Below, piece by piece: positions 62,890 to 64,000 of a DNA stretch of 64,000 bases (position 1 is the first letter of the stretch; each line of letters begins with the position of its first letter). A program made the translations under genes and the position numbers. Where the stretch lies: the NCBI RefSeq assembly GCF_000317475.1, contig NC_019729.1, positions 6,855,445-6,919,444 on the forward strand, in the 5' to 3' direction. The DNA is from Oscillatoria nigro-viridis PCC 7112. Lineage in GTDB: Bacteria; Cyanobacteriota; Cyanobacteriia; Cyanobacteriales; Microcoleaceae. Below the pieces are notes generated by a model that saw only the letters and a list, made by a program, of their open reading frames with translations, was not told the DNA's origin and did no database searches.

Positions 62890-63406
62890 CCATGTTTTCC
62901 CCTAGCTTGTCGCTGACATCAATGTAAGGAATTTTACTGGTTTCATCAAAAGACGGCATCCCGGCATATCCTTGCCGCCAAGCCAACAAATTATACAAAG
63001 AGCCGATCGGGTCTTGGCCGGGTCTGAGGGTATAAATCAAATTTTGACACAGCCCATTGACTTGATTCGCCGTGCAGATGACGTTCTGGCCGTTCATCTG
63101 CCCCGCAGTAATGTACTTAAGCATTCGTTGGCGGCGATAGGTTTCTAGGCGTTGACTCACTAATTGACACCGAGTTGCCGGATCGTAGCCAGAACCGGAG
63201 AAATAATCGGAAGTCCACTCAATCCAAGGCTCTAGGGCACCTTTAGGGTTTTTGTACACCGTCACCGGCGCACCGGTCGAGGTGCTGCACCAAAATCCAC
63301 TTTCCCCCGGTGCTCCCCGACTGTAACTCGGTCCAGAAGCAACCGTCAGGCCGCTGAGGGCGCAAGCTGTTGCCACCAAAACTTTTGTCACTAATTGCTG
63401 TTTCAT
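62798..63406 (-). CDS. COP23-domain protein, exported
   Basis: The product has about 202 residues from the ATG at 63406, chosen because it opens on a signal peptide (MKQQLVTKVLVATACALSGL); the frame is open 23 codons further up. The COP23 domain reads FWCSTSTGAPVTVYKNPKGA...PWIEWTSDYFSGSGYDPATR...CQLVSQRLETYRRQR...VICTANQVNGLCQNLIYTLR, very close to the C-terminal domain of the protease fusion at 60956-62179. The paired cysteines are conserved in both. Probably periplasmic or outer-surface; function unknown. The 3' end overlaps the protease pseudogene. Confidence 0.88.
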   Translation of the reverse strand: MKQQLVTKVLVATACALSGLTVASGPSYSRGAPGESGFWCSTSTGAPVTVYKNPKGALEPWIEWTSDYFSGSGYDPATRCQLVSQRLETYRRQRMLKYITAGQMNGQNVICTANQVNGLCQNLIYTLRPGQDPIGSLYNLLAWRQGYAGMPSFDETSKIPYIDVSDKLGENMDDEAQLPPFPQRSDSLKDWQIFHPIANSKD

Positions 63407-64000
63407 GATTTTTTCACTGTGTTTTATGAGATTCGGCACCAAAATCATCGAATGCTGCGATAACACCCTTGACACGCCTGTCCGTTACAGATCCGCTGAC
63501 TGAGGAATTATGTGATTCCCGACTTGACCAGAAACCAGTTTTTTTTACGAAAACACTTCGTTGCAGCCCTTATGCCTGGTTAAAAAACCCGGTTTTTTTG
63601 CTCTTGATGCGTAACTTTTGATATTGTTCGCGACTTGCACGTTCCCTCTAACCGCGATTTCGGCGCTGTTAAAAAAGCGCTCCGAAGCCGAGCTTAAAAT
63701 TCGCGCGCCCGTCTGAATTCTGTCCTGATTGCTACTAATCAAACTCAGGCTTTTACCAACCGGAAAGAGGCTTTTCACCTCAGACCTTGGAATAGGTCGA
63801 GTTGCAACGGTACATCACACCACTGACAAGGTATTTGATATCACTTACGAGCTGTGTCGCGAGCTCGATCTGCTGAGACGGGTAGACTGCTGGGTTATAC
63901 CCTTGAAGGGTATAACCCCTCTTACCCGATCTAACACTAAAATCCAGGTATTAACAAGAACTCTGAACTTGTTTTCATCTCCGTACTGCGGGAAATACTT
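63407..64000. other. Right-end spacer with inverted repeats
   Basis: About 590 bp. A 77-codon minus-strand frame (63545-63778) includes AAACCCGG-type repeat and has no family I recognise; it is probably not a gene. At 63892-63918 GGGTTATACCCTT and AAGGGTATAACCC form a near-perfect hairpin with a single central base. Nothing else is recognisable up to the window edge. Confidence 0.5.
63892..63918. repeat. 27-bp near-palindrome
   Basis: Two 13-bp perfect inverted arms (GGGTTATACCCTT / AAGGGTATAACCC) flank a single G. A compact operator-like or cruciform-forming site; no adjacent gene in the window explains it. Confidence 0.75.

Noticed and set aside
63545..63778. 77-codon minus-strand frame near the right end
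   Set aside because: It contains the AAACCCGG spacer repeat and has no recognisable domain or ribosome-binding site.

Overview
The window looks like chromosome from a filamentous, non-heterocystous cyanobacterium of the Microcoleus/Oscillatoria kind. The evidence is the split RNA polymerase genes rpoC1 and rpoC2, an NTRC-type thioredoxin reductase-thioredoxin fusion, a one-helix high-light-inducible protein, COP23 proteins, a CHAT protein with a haemagglutinin-type secretion domain, abundant GCGATCGC (HIP1-like) octamers, and wide spacers full of short tandem and dispersed repeats. The genus is inferred from overall style; no rRNA gene is present. No complete insertion sequence, CRISPR array or convincing tRNA was found.

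Layout. 1-10.6 kb: the 5' tip of a DUF4347 gene, a secreted TPS/PT-repeat/CHAT protein and a giant kinase-AAA-GAF-PAS-cyclase signalling protein. 10.6-14.1 kb: a small hypothetical beside a MITE-like inverted repeat, an AlkB-type dioxygenase, and a truncated isoaspartyl peptidase in front of an ATP-grasp enzyme. 14.2-19.8 kb: a TPR lipoprotein, a universal stress protein and hisD, then a TnpB relic. 20.6-33.8 kb: the transcription/translation core rpsT-tatD-rpoB-rpoC1-rpoC2, broken up by a free-standing HNH endonuclease gene between rpoB and rpoC1 and a repeat island between rpoC1 and rpoC2. 34-46.4 kb: a CheY-like regulator, a GyrA/ParC-type topoisomerase subunit, an ABC ATPase, a 50-residue Hli protein, the principal sigma factor, a peptide-type ABC permease and NTRC. 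47-56.6 kb: a phosphatase-methyltransferase fusion behind a 64-bp tandem array, an FGE-like protein, a diguanylate cyclase, a DUF427 protein, a GH25 lysozyme, and an antiporter with a methyltransferase. 57-63.5 kb: two Uma2 genes in tandem, a transketolase/phosphoketolase-like enzyme, a protease-COP23 fusion, a frameshifted protease and a COP23 protein.

Functional links. The polymerase genes, the sigma factor and the topoisomerase subunit are housekeeping. The kinase/cyclase, response regulator and diguanylate cyclase are signalling. NTRC and Hli serve redox and light stress. The CHAT protein, lysozyme, TPR lipoprotein and COP23/proteases are probably exported. Apart from the rpsT-to-rpoC2 cluster and the antiporter-methyltransferase pair, neighbouring genes show little sign of working together.

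The most unusual features are: a three-copy composite repeat made of a foldable element of about 100 bp joined to a heptamer array whose unit differs from copy to copy; spacer-type repeats that have become coding sequence inside two genes; a duplicated HNH endonuclease inside the RNA polymerase operon; a phosphatase-methyltransferase fusion; mosaic Uma2 paralogues with a relic of the transketolase 3' end; and a protease pseudogene whose frame breaks at a perfect 30-bp palindrome.
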